Assembly: GCF_000716715.1 (NCBI RefSeq)
Contig: NZ_JNYJ01000027.1
Location: 40,417 to 104,416, forward strand
Direction of reading: 5' to 3'
Source: Dactylosporangium aurantiacum
Lineage (GTDB): Bacteria > Actinomycetota > Actinomycetes > Mycobacteriales > Micromonosporaceae
Length of the DNA stretch: 64,000 bases
Positions 26,218 through 33,755 of this stretch are shown here, in pieces. Every line of letters begins with the position of its first letter. Positions within the stretch are counted from its first letter, which is position 1. The translations under genes were made by a program, and so were the position numbers. Under the pieces are notes generated by a model that ran no database searches, was not told the origin of the DNA, and saw only the letters and a list, made by a program, of their open reading frames with translations.

Positions 26218-26745
26218 CTACGACATCCGGTCGCGGAACCGGAACACCATGGCCGACCAGCCGGTGTCCGGGGTGCCGCCGTCGAGGGCGGTGCTGATCG
26301 CCCGCTCCTCGAAGGCGAAGTGCGACTCCAGGATGGCCGCCAGCCCGTCGAGCTCGCCGCTGACCGCGGCCGTGTCGACGGCGGGGGAGGAGGCCAGCTC
26401 GGCGACGCGGGACAGGATCCAGGCGATCATGCCGTGGTCCTCGACGAGCTTGGCGACGGTGCCGGACAGGTCGGGTCGTTGCCGGAGCAGCTCGGCGAAC
26501 ATGCCCGCGTCCTCGCCCTGGTGGTGGGCGGTCACCGCGGCGCAGAAGGCGAGGCAGTGTGACGGCAGGTCCCGGCGCAGACCGGCCCGCAGGTCCCGGA
26601 GTTGGTGGCGCAGTGCGTCGTGTGCCTGCGCGAGCTGTGCGCTGAGCGCGACCGCGCGGTCGTGGGTGGCCAACGGATGGCGTCCTTCGGTTGCACACCT
26701 CCATGCCTGACGCTGACCGTCACCGGCACGCGATGCTGCGACCAT
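26218..26745 (-). CDS. Haemerythrin HHE-domain protein
   Basis: About 175 residues. Haemerythrin-type diiron ligands are visible in order: AHDALRHQL, AHHQGEDAGMF, VEDHGMIAW and ESHFAFEE. Such proteins bind O2 or sense oxygen and redox state. ATG 26745 is annotated, but a TTG about 100 bases further in, before ATHDRAVAL and preceded by AGGA, would give a length nearer to homologues. It lies upstream of the exopolysaccharide operon in the same direction with no obvious link. Confidence 0.8.
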   Translation of the reverse strand: MVAASRAGDGQRQAWRCATEGRHPLATHDRAVALSAQLAQAHDALRHQLRDLRAGLRRDLPSHCLAFCAAVTAHHQGEDAGMFAELLRQRPDLSGTVAKLVEDHGMIAWILSRVAELASSPAVDTAAVSGELDGLAAILESHFAFEERAISTALDGGTPDTGWSAMVFRFRDRMS

Positions 26746-26842
26746 CCGATCATGCCCCGCCGGGCGGCGCAAGCACGTCAGGTGCCCGCCAGACCGATCA
26801 TGCCCCGCCGGGCGGCGCAAGCACGGTCAGGCGCCCGCCAGG
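26746..26842. repeat. 48-bp tandem duplication of the flavoprotein gene 3' end
   Basis: Units at 26746-26793 and 26794-26842 both begin CCGATCATGCCCCGCC and end GCCCGCCAG, with a few differences. The second unit contains the last codons and stop of the flavoprotein gene (stop 26827-26829); the first is a diverged extra copy. Confidence 0.85.
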
Positions 26843-28035
26843 TACCCCGCCAGGTGGTCGACCACCTCGCGGGCGTCGTCCTCGATGCCGTGGATGAACG
26901 TGGACCTGCGCCGCCGCAGCACCGGCAGGCCCAGCGCGTACAGGCCCGGGCTGGGCAGCACGCCGCCGTCGTGGTCCAGCCGGCCCTTGGCGTCCACGAC
27001 GGGGACGTCGAGCCAGTCGTACCCGGGACGGAACCCGGTCGCCCAGACGACGCTGCGGATCTCGCCCGACCCGAGGTCCAGCTGCAGCCGGGAGGTGGGC
27101 GGCACCGCGGTCGGCGCGAACCGCTCCCCGGTGCCGCCGGCGAACGCGTCGAACGTGTCCAGCAGGCGGTGCAGCTTCAGGTCGGCGAGGGCGAACACGT
27201 TGCGCAGCCCGCCGGAGAACAGGGCCCGCCCGTCGCGGACCGCCGCCCAGCGGCCGACGAGCGAGACGCCGAGGGCGGTGAGCGCGTTGAGGTCGACGCT
27301 GGAGCGGTCCGGGGTGCCGGCCAGCTGCGGCGACGGCAGCCGGCGGGCGCGGGTCAGGTCGTCGATCTCGTCGTAGCGCTGGTCCCACACCCCGGAGGCG
27401 TCCATCCACCAGAGGATGTCGCGGCCACGGTACATGCGCGGCAGGCGGGTGTGCTCGCCGACGGACAGCGTGACCGGCCGGCCGGAGCGCTGCAGCTCCG
27501 CGGCGAGCTGCACACCGGTCGCCGAGGCCCCGACGACGAGCACGCCGCCGTCGGGGAGCTTGGCGGGGTCGCGGTAGTCGAACGGCGTGAACTGCTCGAC
27601 GGAGGACGGCACCGCCTCGTGGAAGGCGGGCACCACGGGCCGGTTGCAGGCCCCGCTGGCGATGACCACGGCGCGGCACCGCAGCGGGCCGGTGCTGGTC
27701 GTGACCAGGTAGCCGTCGCCGGTCCGCCGCACCGACGTGACCTCCGTGCCGGTCCGCACGGGGGCGGCCGTGGCGGCGGCGAACCGCTCGAGGAGGTCGA
27801 CGACCTCACCCATCGTCATGTACCCGTCGGGGTCGGGGCCGTCGTAGGGCAGCCCCGGCAGGCGGGACTGCCAGTTGGGGGTGAGCAGGCGCAGCGAGTC
27901 CCATCGCTCCCGGCGCCACGAGTTGGCGACCTCGCCGCGCTCCAGCACGACGTGGTCGATCGACCGCTCGCGCAGGAAATGGCTGGCGGCGAGGCCGGCG
28001 TGCCCGGCGCCGACGACGACGGCGGTGACGTCCAA
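26827..28035 (-). CDS. Flavin-containing monooxygenase / FAD-NAD(P) oxidoreductase
   Basis: 402 residues. FAD Rossmann motif VVVGAGHAGLA (6-16), second (NADPH) Rossmann motif VVGASATGVQLA (about 166-177), and WATGFRPGYDWL near the C-terminus (about 333). This layout belongs to the CzcO/YUCCA-like group B monooxygenases. The start is a TTG at 28035, just before DVTAVVVGAG; no ATG fits the Rossmann start. Substrate unknown. It follows the OsmC gene by 10 bases in the same direction, so the two may be co-transcribed in an oxidative or sulphur-related role. Confidence 0.85.
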   Translation of the reverse strand: MDVTAVVVGAGHAGLAASHFLRERSIDHVVLERGEVANSWRRERWDSLRLLTPNWQSRLPGLPYDGPDPDGYMTMGEVVDLLERFAAATAAPVRTGTEVTSVRRTGDGYLVTTSTGPLRCRAVVIASGACNRPVVPAFHEAVPSSVEQFTPFDYRDPAKLPDGGVLVVGASATGVQLAAELQRSGRPVTLSVGEHTRLPRMYRGRDILWWMDASGVWDQRYDEIDDLTRARRLPSPQLAGTPDRSSVDLNALTALGVSLVGRWAAVRDGRALFSGGLRNVFALADLKLHRLLDTFDAFAGGTGERFAPTAVPPTSRLQLDLGSGEIRSVVWATGFRPGYDWLDVPVVDAKGRLDHDGGVLPSPGLYALGLPVLRRRRSTFIHGIEDDAREVVDHLAGYLAGA

Positions 28036-28045
28036 CGGTGAACCC

Positions 28046-28594
28046 TCAGGCCACTTCGACGGTGACGTCGGTCGGGTTGGTGAGGGCGTCGAAGACGGCG
28101 GAGCGCTTCTGGGACTGCGCGACGAGCGCCTCGATCTCCTCCTTGGAGGCGTCGGCGTCGATGGTGAAGGTCACCTTGATGCCGTTGAACCCGTTGCGCA
28201 CGTCGGCGTCGGCGCCGAGGATGCCGCGGATGTCGTGCTTGCCCTCCACGACGGCGTCGACGGAGCGCAGCTGGATGCCCCGGTTCTGCGCGACGGACGC
28301 CACGCCCGCGGTCAGGCAGCCGGCGAGGCCGACGAGCAGGTACTCGATCGGGGTGATGCCGTTGTCCTCGGCGGCGAACACGGCCGGGTGGTCGGCGTCG
28401 AACACCGACTCGTTCTTGTGGCTCTGCTCCTGGCCGAGGCCGTAGAACTGCTGCACGCGGGTCGTGCTGTGCACGCCGTGCTCCCACTTCGACGTGGCCC
28501 GCCAGGTGAACTGCGCCGCCTCGGGCGCGCCCTGCAGCGCAGTGCGCGCCTCGAGCAGGGCCTGGACGTTGACGCCGTTCTCAACCGTGGTCAT
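28046..28594 (-). CDS. OsmC-family peroxiredoxin-like protein
   Basis: 182 residues from ATG 28594. The OsmC active-site strand-helix is VGLAGCLTAGV (Cys about 94). The second cysteine of classical OsmC/Ohr is absent: the expected place reads QKRSAVFD, as in the subgroup with a Ser there. Classical members reduce organic hydroperoxides; one-cysteine members are less clear. It is divergent from metX across an 84-base gap. Confidence 0.85.
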   Translation of the reverse strand: MTTVENGVNVQALLEARTALQGAPEAAQFTWRATSKWEHGVHSTTRVQQFYGLGQEQSHKNESVFDADHPAVFAAEDNGITPIEYLLVGLAGCLTAGVASVAQNRGIQLRSVDAVVEGKHDIRGILGADADVRNGFNGIKVTFTIDADASKEEIEALVAQSQKRSAVFDALTNPTDVTVEVA

Positions 28595-28628
28595 GAAGTT
28601 GACGCCCCTCTCACGTTAGCAAACAACC

Positions 28629-28653
28629 CTAATCCCCATCGGGATGGTTGACA
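28629..28653. promoter_or_regulatory. Small inverted repeat and TTGACA box between osmC-like gene and metX
   Basis: ATCCC-CATC-GGGAT (about 28632-28645) is a 5-bp dyad, directly followed by TTGACA (28648-28653), a good plus-strand -35. No -10 lies at the usual distance (TATGAT at 28678 is 24 bp away), so the assignment is tentative. Confidence 0.3.
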
Positions 28654-28690
28654 GTACCTCGGCTTCCTGGCGACGGCTATGATCGCCACC

Positions 28691-29908
28691 ATGACTTCAG
28701 CCTCGACCCGTGCGGCCGGCTCGGTCGGCGTCGTCGAGACACGGTACGCCGACCTGCCGGCGCCCGTCCCGCTCGATTGCGGCCGGGAGCTGCCGGTGCG
28801 GGTGGCATACGAGACGTACGGGACGTTGTCCCCCGAACGGGACAACGTCATCCTGGTGTGCCACGCCCTCAGCGGCGACGCGCACGCGGCCGGGCAGTCG
28901 GCGAAGCCGCGGGAGAGCGCCCGCGACGGCTTCGGCGCCGAGGACCGCGACGGCACCGCCGGCAAGGGTCTCGGATGGTGGGACGGCATGATCGGCCCGG
29001 GCAAGGCGTTCGACACGGACCGGTACTTCGTGGTGTCGACGAACCTGCTCGGTGGCTGCGGCGGCACCACCGGCCCGGCGTCGATCGACCCGGCGACGGG
29101 CCGCCCCTACGGCGCGGACTTCCCCGTGATCACCGTCGCTGACATGGTACGGACCGAGCGGGCGCTCCTCGACGTGCTCGGCATCGGGCGCCTGGCCGCG
29201 GTCGCCGGCGGCTCGCTCGGCGGGATGCAGGCGCTGCAGTGGGCGGTGACGTACCCGGACCAGGTCGACGCCGTGGTCGTGATCGCCAGCACGCACGCGC
29301 TGCACCCGCAGGGCCTGTCGTGGAACGCGATCGCCCGCGACGCGATCATGCGCGACCCGGACTGGCAGGGCGGCCGGTACTACGGCACCGGCCGCAGACC
29401 CGACGCCGGCATGGGCGTGGCCCGGATGGTCGGGCACGTCACCTACCTGTCGGCGGCGTCGATGGGCGACAGGTTCGGCCGGCGGCTGCAGTCCTCCGCC
29501 GACGTCCGGTACACGATCACCGACGCCGAGTTCCAGGTCGAGAGCTACCTGCGGCACCAGGCGGAGACGTTCGTGCGGCGCTTCGACGCCAACACCTACC
29601 TGTACACGTCCCGCGCCCTGACCTACTTCGACCTGGCCCGCCAGCACGGCGACGGGTCACTGGCCAAGGCCCTGGAGAGCGTGCGGGCCAGGGCGCTGCT
29701 GATCGCGTTCAGCTCCGACTGGCTGTACCCACCGCAGGCGTCGCGGGAGATCCACGACGCGCTGCGCGCGCTCGGCAAGCCGTCCGAGCTGCACGTGATC
29801 GACGCGCCGTACGGGCACGACTGCTTCCTGCTGGAGGAGGCCCGGCAGACACCGATCATCCGGGCGTTCCTGGGACTGGACGAGAACGACGAGGAAGAGG
29901 CACCGTGA
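28691..29908 (+). CDS. metX: Homoserine O-acetyltransferase MetX
   Basis: 405 residues from ATG 28691 (ATG 28679 is an alternative). Alpha/beta-hydrolase acyltransferase with an oxyanion region CHALSGDAHAAG, nucleophile GGSLGGMQALQW, catalytic Asp in SSDWLYPP and catalytic His in YGHDCFLLE. It transfers acetyl from acetyl-CoA to homoserine, the entry to methionine by direct sulfhydrylation. Whether acetyl or succinyl is used cannot be fully fixed by sequence; actinobacterial enzymes normally use acetyl. Its TGA overlaps the metY GTG by 4 bases. Confidence 0.93.
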   Translation: MTSASTRAAGSVGVVETRYADLPAPVPLDCGRELPVRVAYETYGTLSPERDNVILVCHALSGDAHAAGQSAKPRESARDGFGAEDRDGTAGKGLGWWDGMIGPGKAFDTDRYFVVSTNLLGGCGGTTGPASIDPATGRPYGADFPVITVADMVRTERALLDVLGIGRLAAVAGGSLGGMQALQWAVTYPDQVDAVVVIASTHALHPQGLSWNAIARDAIMRDPDWQGGRYYGTGRRPDAGMGVARMVGHVTYLSAASMGDRFGRRLQSSADVRYTITDAEFQVESYLRHQAETFVRRFDANTYLYTSRALTYFDLARQHGDGSLAKALESVRARALLIAFSSDWLYPPQASREIHDALRALGKPSELHVIDAPYGHDCFLLEEARQTPIIRAFLGLDENDEEEAP

Positions 29909-31218
29909 CCGACAGACCGCTGCGTGCCGAGGAGGCCCGGGAGTTCGGGTTCGAGACCCGCCAGCTGCACGCCGGGCAGCGCCCCGACCCCAACACCGGC
30001 GCCCGGGCCGTGCCGATCTTCCAGACGACCAGCTATGTCTTCGAGGACCCCGAGTCCGCCGCGGCGTACTTCAACCTGCAGGAGTACGGCAACACGTACT
30101 CGCGCATCATGAACCCGACGGTCGCCGTGTTCGAGGAGCGGGTCGCGAACCTGGAGGGCGGCAGCGGGGCGGTCGCCTTCGCCAGCGGCATCGCCGCGCA
30201 GGCCGCCGCGCTGTTCACCCTGCTGCAGCCCGGTGACCACGTGGTGTCGTCCTCCGCGCTGTACGGCGGCACCGTGAACCAGTTCAAGCACCTGCTGCGC
30301 AAGATGAGCGTGGACGTGACCTGGGTCGACCCCGACGACCCGCAGGCGTGGCGCGCGGCGGTCCGCGACACCACGAAGGCGTTCTTCGGCGAGACGATCG
30401 GCAACCCGTCGGGCAACGTGCTGGACATCGAGACCCTCGCCGGCATCGCGCACGAGCACGACCTGCCGCTGATCGTGGACAACACGTTCGCCACGCCGTA
30501 CCTGTGCCGCCCGATCGAGTGGGGCGCCGACATCGTCATCCACTCGGCGACGAAGTTCATCGGCGGCCACGGCACCAGCATCGGCGGCGTGGTGGTGGAG
30601 GCGGGCACGTTCAACTGGTCCAACGGCCGGTTCCCGGTGGTCGCCGACCCGTCGCCGGCGTATCACGGCCTGCAGTTCCACGAGACGTTCGGCACGTACG
30701 GTTACCTCATGAAGCTGCGCGCCGAGACGCTGCGGGACCTCGGCGCGGCGCTGTCGCCGTTCAACGCGTTTCTGTTCCTGCAGGGGCTGGAGACGCTGTC
30801 GCTGCGCATGGACCGGCACGTCGCCAACGCGCGCAAGGTCGCGGAGTTCCTGGAGGGCCACGACCTGGCGTCGAACGTGACCTACCCCGGCCTGCCCGGC
30901 AGCCGGTACCGCCCGCTGGTGGACAAGTACCTGCCGCTCGGCGCGGGTGCGGTGTTCTCCTTCGAGTGCGCCGGCGGCCGCGACGGCGGGCAGGACCTGA
31001 TCCGGGGCGTGTCGCTGTGGTCGCACCTGGCCAACGTCGGCGACGCGAAGAGCCTCATCATCCACCCGGCGAGCACCACCCACCGCCAGCTCAGCGACGC
31101 CGAGCTGCGCGCCGCCGGGGTCGCCCCGGGCACGGTGCGGCTGTCCGTCGGCACCGAGTCCGTCGACGACCTGATCTGGGACCTCGAGCAGGGCTTCGCG
31201 AACGTGAAGGCAGGCTGA
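29905..31218 (+). CDS. metY: O-acetylhomoserine sulfhydrylase MetY
   Basis: 437 residues from GTG 29905 (GTGA overlap with metX). Cys/Met-metabolism PLP enzyme: start GFETRQLHAGQRPDPNTGA, VDNTFATPY, PLP lysine in IHSATKFIGGHG (about 213) and C-terminal RLSVGTESVDDL. It converts O-acetylhomoserine and sulphide to homocysteine. With metX it forms the direct sulfhydrylation pathway. Cytoplasmic, probably a tetramer. Confidence 0.93.
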   Translation: MTDRPLRAEEAREFGFETRQLHAGQRPDPNTGARAVPIFQTTSYVFEDPESAAAYFNLQEYGNTYSRIMNPTVAVFEERVANLEGGSGAVAFASGIAAQAAALFTLLQPGDHVVSSSALYGGTVNQFKHLLRKMSVDVTWVDPDDPQAWRAAVRDTTKAFFGETIGNPSGNVLDIETLAGIAHEHDLPLIVDNTFATPYLCRPIEWGADIVIHSATKFIGGHGTSIGGVVVEAGTFNWSNGRFPVVADPSPAYHGLQFHETFGTYGYLMKLRAETLRDLGAALSPFNAFLFLQGLETLSLRMDRHVANARKVAEFLEGHDLASNVTYPGLPGSRYRPLVDKYLPLGAGAVFSFECAGGRDGGQDLIRGVSLWSHLANVGDAKSLIIHPASTTHRQLSDAELRAAGVAPGTVRLSVGTESVDDLIWDLEQGFANVKAG

Positions 31219-31219
31219 C

Positions 31220-31702
31220 ATGACCGACCTCGCCAGGTACCAGGACCCGCTGACCATCCAGCGGGTCCTGCACGGCGCGAAGACCATCGCCATCGTCGGG
31301 CTGTCCGGCAACGAGCTGCGCGCCAGCCACTTCGTCGGCTACTACCTCAAGCGGCACGGGTACCGGGTGATCCCGGTGAACCCGCGCGAGCCGCGGATCC
31401 TGGGCGAGACCAGCTACCCGAGCCTGCCCGACGTCCCGGTCCCGGTCGACATCGTCAACGTGTTCCGCGCCCCGGACGCCCTGCCGGGCATCGCCCGCGA
31501 CGCCGTGGCGATCGGCGCGACGACGCTGTGGACGCAGTTCGGCGTCATCAACGCCGAGGGCGCGCGGATCGCCGCCGACGGCGGGCTGACCGTCATCATG
31601 GACCGGTGCCTGAAGGTCGAGCACGCCAGGTACGTGGGCCGGATGCACTGGCTCGGCTTCAACACCCAGCGCATCACGGCCGTCCGCGGCGGCCTGCAGT
31701 AA
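31220..31702 (+). CDS. CoA-binding (YccU-like) protein
   Basis: 160 residues starting one base after the metY stop. It has the Rossmann-like CoA-binding fold: IAIVGLSGNELRAS, YYLKRHGYRVIPVNP, VDIVNVFRAPD, LWTQFGV and VIMDRCLKVEH. Small proteins of this family bind CoA, and some are linked to protein CoA-lation. It commonly follows metY in actinobacteria; the functional link to acetyl-CoA use by MetX is inference. Confidence 0.85.
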   Translation: MTDLARYQDPLTIQRVLHGAKTIAIVGLSGNELRASHFVGYYLKRHGYRVIPVNPREPRILGETSYPSLPDVPVPVDIVNVFRAPDALPGIARDAVAIGATTLWTQFGVINAEGARIAADGGLTVIMDRCLKVEHARYVGRMHWLGFNTQRITAVRGGLQ

Positions 31703-31732
31703 CGCGACCCACGAACCACGGACCGGCCGAGG

Positions 31733-32038
31733 TCAGCAGCCGCAGCCACCTCCGCCGCAGCCGCAGCCCGTCCCGGCCGCGGCGGCGCGCCGGGCGCCGC
31801 GGCGGCGGTGCAGCCACCACATGCCCAGCGCCGTGCCGGCGAGCACCGCGGAGGCGGCGAGGAGGGTCCGCTGGAGGACCGCGGCGCCGGCGGCGGTGAG
31901 CACGCCGGCGGCGATGAGCAGCGGCAGGGCGCAGCAGGCGGCGCAGGCCAGGACGGCGAGCCCGCCGGTGACCTTGCTGCGGGTCGGCGGCAGGTCGTCG
32001 ACCGGCGGGCGGTGCAGGGGGACGACGGGCAGGTTCAC
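31733..32038 (-). CDS. Small two-TM protein with C-terminal Cys/Gly tail (putative metal transporter)
   Basis: 101 residues from GTG 32038, overlapping the upstream stop (GTGA). Two hydrophobic helices (GLAVLACAACCALPLLIAAG, about 30-50, and a second at about 60-80) are followed by a GCGCGGGGCGC terminus. The CAACCALP cysteines in the first helix resemble MerT-type mercuric transporters, and the tail cysteines could pass on metal. Co-transcribed with the CCSF protein behind a MerR-type promoter. Metal specificity is not known. Confidence 0.65.
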   Translation of the reverse strand: MNLPVVPLHRPPVDDLPPTRSKVTGGLAVLACAACCALPLLIAAGVLTAAGAAVLQRTLLAASAVLAGTALGMWWLHRRRGARRAAAAGTGCGCGGGGCGC

Positions 32039-32454
32039 GCGGACGCTCCGGCGGTGCCCGTGGCCGGCGACGGGACCGGGCTGCCGGTGCGGGCGTCGAC
32101 GGCCTCGGCGGGGCCCTGGAGCGCCGCGGCCGCCCGGCCGGCGAGGGAGGCCAGGACGTCGGCGTACCGGTCCGGGACCCGCACGTCCAGGGTGAGCGCC
32201 TCGCCGCCGCCGGCCGGCTGGCCGGTGACGGCGACGGTGAAGGCGAAGAACGAGCAGCACGCGGTCTCCCGGGCGGCGAGGTCCCGCACCGTGGCGGCGA
32301 GGCCGGCCGGGCCGCTCAGCCGCAGCCGCGCATGGGTCGGCGTGACCGTTTCCACGGCGCGGACCGCCGTGCTGAACAGGGCGTCGAACTCGGCCAGCCG
32401 CAACGGTTGCTCGACCGTCGGCAACGTGCACGCGTCAGGGACGACGAAGGACAT
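32035..32454 (-). CDS. CCSF-motif protein of a heavy-metal-type operon
   Basis: 139 residues from ATG 32454, with AGGAG five to nine bases upstream. The body reads ACTLPTVEQPLRLAEFDALF, and a later helix has ARETACCSFFAF, a vicinal Cys pair. Proteins with this ETxCCSFF motif accompany MerR-type regulators in actinobacteria and may bind thiophilic metal. Function is not established. First gene of a two-gene operon under the 19-bp-spacer promoter at 32505-32535. Confidence 0.65.
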   Translation of the reverse strand: MSFVVPDACTLPTVEQPLRLAEFDALFSTAVRAVETVTPTHARLRLSGPAGLAATVRDLAARETACCSFFAFTVAVTGQPAGGGEALTLDVRVPDRYADVLASLAGRAAAALQGPAEAVDARTGSPVPSPATGTAGASA

Positions 32455-32469
32455 CACAGGCTCCTGACC

Positions 32470-32504
32470 TTGGCGTACGGCACCCGGGCGGGGCCGTACG
32501 CCAA
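32470..32504 (-). promoter_or_regulatory. 12-bp perfect inverted repeat in the 5' leader of the CCSF gene
   Basis: TTGGCGTACGGC (32470-32481) and GCCGTACGCCAA (32493-32504) pair perfectly around an 11-base loop. It lies just after the predicted -10 and just before the AGGAG ribosome site, so it could be an RNA hairpin in the leader or a second DNA operator. Confidence 0.7.
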
Positions 32505-32535
32505 CGGTAAGCCTGTACCTGGGTACCGGATGCAA
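32505..32535 (-). promoter_or_regulatory. MerR-family promoter/operator with 19-bp spacer
   Basis: Reading the minus strand: -35 TTGCAT (32535-32530), a 19-bp spacer and -10 TTACCG (32510-32505). The overlong spacer holds the dyad GGTACCCAGGTAC, the arrangement MerR-type activators twist into an active form. No merR gene lies nearby, so the regulator would be encoded elsewhere. Confidence 0.65.
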
Positions 32536-32551
32536 GTCCCGGCGGCCCGGG

Positions 32552-32935
32552 TCAGAGGTCGTGGCCGGCGGTGCTGTCGACGTGGGCGGGCACCGCGCCG
32601 TCGTGGCGGTCGCCGGTGCTGACGGTGCCGGACGGCTCGAACATGAGGATCGCCCCGCCGGGCGACGACGGGCGGTGCTCGACGCCGCGCGGCACGACGA
32701 ACGTGTCACCCTGGCGCAGGGTCACGGTGCGCTCGCCGTGCTCGTCGCGGATCGCGACGTCGAACTGCCCGTCCAGGACGAGGAAGAACTCGTCGGTGTG
32801 CTCGTGCACGTGCCAGACGTGCTCGCCCAGGGTGTGCGCGATCCGCACGTCGTAGTCGTTGACGCGGGCCACGATCCGCGGGCTGTACACGTCGTCGAAG
32901 GAGGCCAGGGCCTCGGTGAGGTTCACCGGTCGCAT
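32552..32935 (-). CDS. Single-domain cupin protein
   Basis: 127 residues. Cupin motif 1 with HVHEHTDEFFLVLDG (two His and the Glu metal ligands, about 42-56) and motif 2 with GDTFVVPRGVEHRP (metal His about 87). A small cytoplasmic metal-binding beta barrel, enzyme or sensor unknown. Same strand as the heavy-metal operon but separated from it by that operon's own promoter. Confidence 0.85.
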   Translation of the reverse strand: MRPVNLTEALASFDDVYSPRIVARVNDYDVRIAHTLGEHVWHVHEHTDEFFLVLDGQFDVAIRDEHGERTVTLRQGDTFVVPRGVEHRPSSPGGAILMFEPSGTVSTGDRHDGAVPAHVDSTAGHDL

Positions 32936-32984
32936 GCCTGGCAGTGTGCGTCAGGGCGCCCGCGGGCGTCTTGTACGTTCCTGA

Positions 32985-33371
32985 TCAGTGGTGCTGGGCG
33001 AGTTGGATGAGGTTGCCGCAGGTGTCGTCGAAGGTGGCGACGGTCACCGGCCCCATGTCGGTCGGCTCCTGGGTGAAGACGACGCCGAGGGCGCGCATCC
33101 GCTCGTGCTCCTTGCGCACGTCGTCGACGGCGAACGAGGTGAAGGGGATGCCGTCCTCGACCAGCGCCGCCCGGAACGGCCCGACCGCCGGGTGGGCGGC
33201 CGGCTCGAGGACCAGCTCGACGCCGTCGGGGTGCTCCGGGGACACCACGGTCAGCCAGCTGTGCTCGCCCATCGGGATGTCGTGCTTCTTCACGAAACCG
33301 AGGACCTCGGTGTAGAAGCGCAGCGCCTTGGCCTGGTCGTCGACGAACAGGCTGGCCAGGTTGATGATCAT
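32985..33371 (-). CDS. VOC-family (glyoxalase/bleomycin-resistance) protein
   Basis: 128 residues from ATG 33371, which overlaps the ArsR stop (ATGA). Two beta-alpha-beta-beta-beta modules; ASLFVDDQAKALRFYTEVLG is the typical VOC start and ends FDDTCGNLIQLAQ. ArsR-VOC pairs are common. The VOC member may handle a small toxic molecule or act as a dioxygenase; substrate unknown. Confidence 0.85.
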   Translation of the reverse strand: MIINLASLFVDDQAKALRFYTEVLGFVKKHDIPMGEHSWLTVVSPEHPDGVELVLEPAAHPAVGPFRAALVEDGIPFTSFAVDDVRKEHERMRALGVVFTQEPTDMGPVTVATFDDTCGNLIQLAQHH

Positions 33372-33670
33372 GACGGGTCCTTCGCTGGGTTCAGCCACCG
33401 CCGCACGATGTCGTGCAGTGGCGTGGTGTCGAGGTGATGGAACTTGTACCGGCCCTCCCGCCGCACCACGACCAGCCCGGCCGCCTCCAGCAGCTCCAGG
33501 TGTTGCGAGATCGCCTGGCGGGAGGAGCTGATCTGGTGCTTCACGGTCAGGCGGCCGCAGAGCTCGAACAACGTCTGACCGTCGCGATCGGTCAGCTCGT
33601 CGAGGATCGCCCGGCGGGTCGGGTCGGCGAGCGCTTTGAAGAGATCGCCCACGCCGACCATGATAGGCAA
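33368..33670 (-). CDS. ArsR-family transcriptional regulator
   Basis: 100 residues with winged-helix motif SSSRQAISQHLELLEAAGLV (about 48-67) and start LFKALADPTRRAILDEL. No CxC metal-site motif is present in the recognition helix; a single Cys lies in FELCGRL. This fits the metal-independent ArsR subgroup that controls VOC or SRPBCC partners. The start is either 33670 or ATG 33661. It probably represses itself and the coupled VOC gene through the dyad at 33667-33682. Confidence 0.87.
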   Translation of the reverse strand: MPIMVGVGDLFKALADPTRRAILDELTDRDGQTLFELCGRLTVKHQISSSRQAISQHLELLEAAGLVVVRREGRYKFHHLDTTPLHDIVRRWLNPAKDPS

Positions 33671-33682
33671 GTATCTGCTTGC
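33667..33682. promoter_or_regulatory. ArsR-type operator dyad
   Basis: GCAAG-TATCTG-CTTGC is a 5-bp inverted repeat with 6-base centre, immediately upstream of the arsR-like start. ArsR dimers bind such short dyads over their own promoters. Confidence 0.55.
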
Positions 33683-33755
33683 ATATCAAGCAACCCGGCC
33701 ACCTGACCTGCCCCGCGGTGCCATGATGATCAGGTACGAGGTGAGAGGAGCCCCG

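Noticed and set aside
26746..26842. Direct repeat considered as phage or element attachment sites
   Set aside because: Copies are adjacent rather than flanking an element, and no integrase or tRNA end is involved.
28595..28690. SAM riboswitch upstream of metX
   Set aside because: The gap is under 100 bases and I could not fold a SAM-type junction or find its conserved core.
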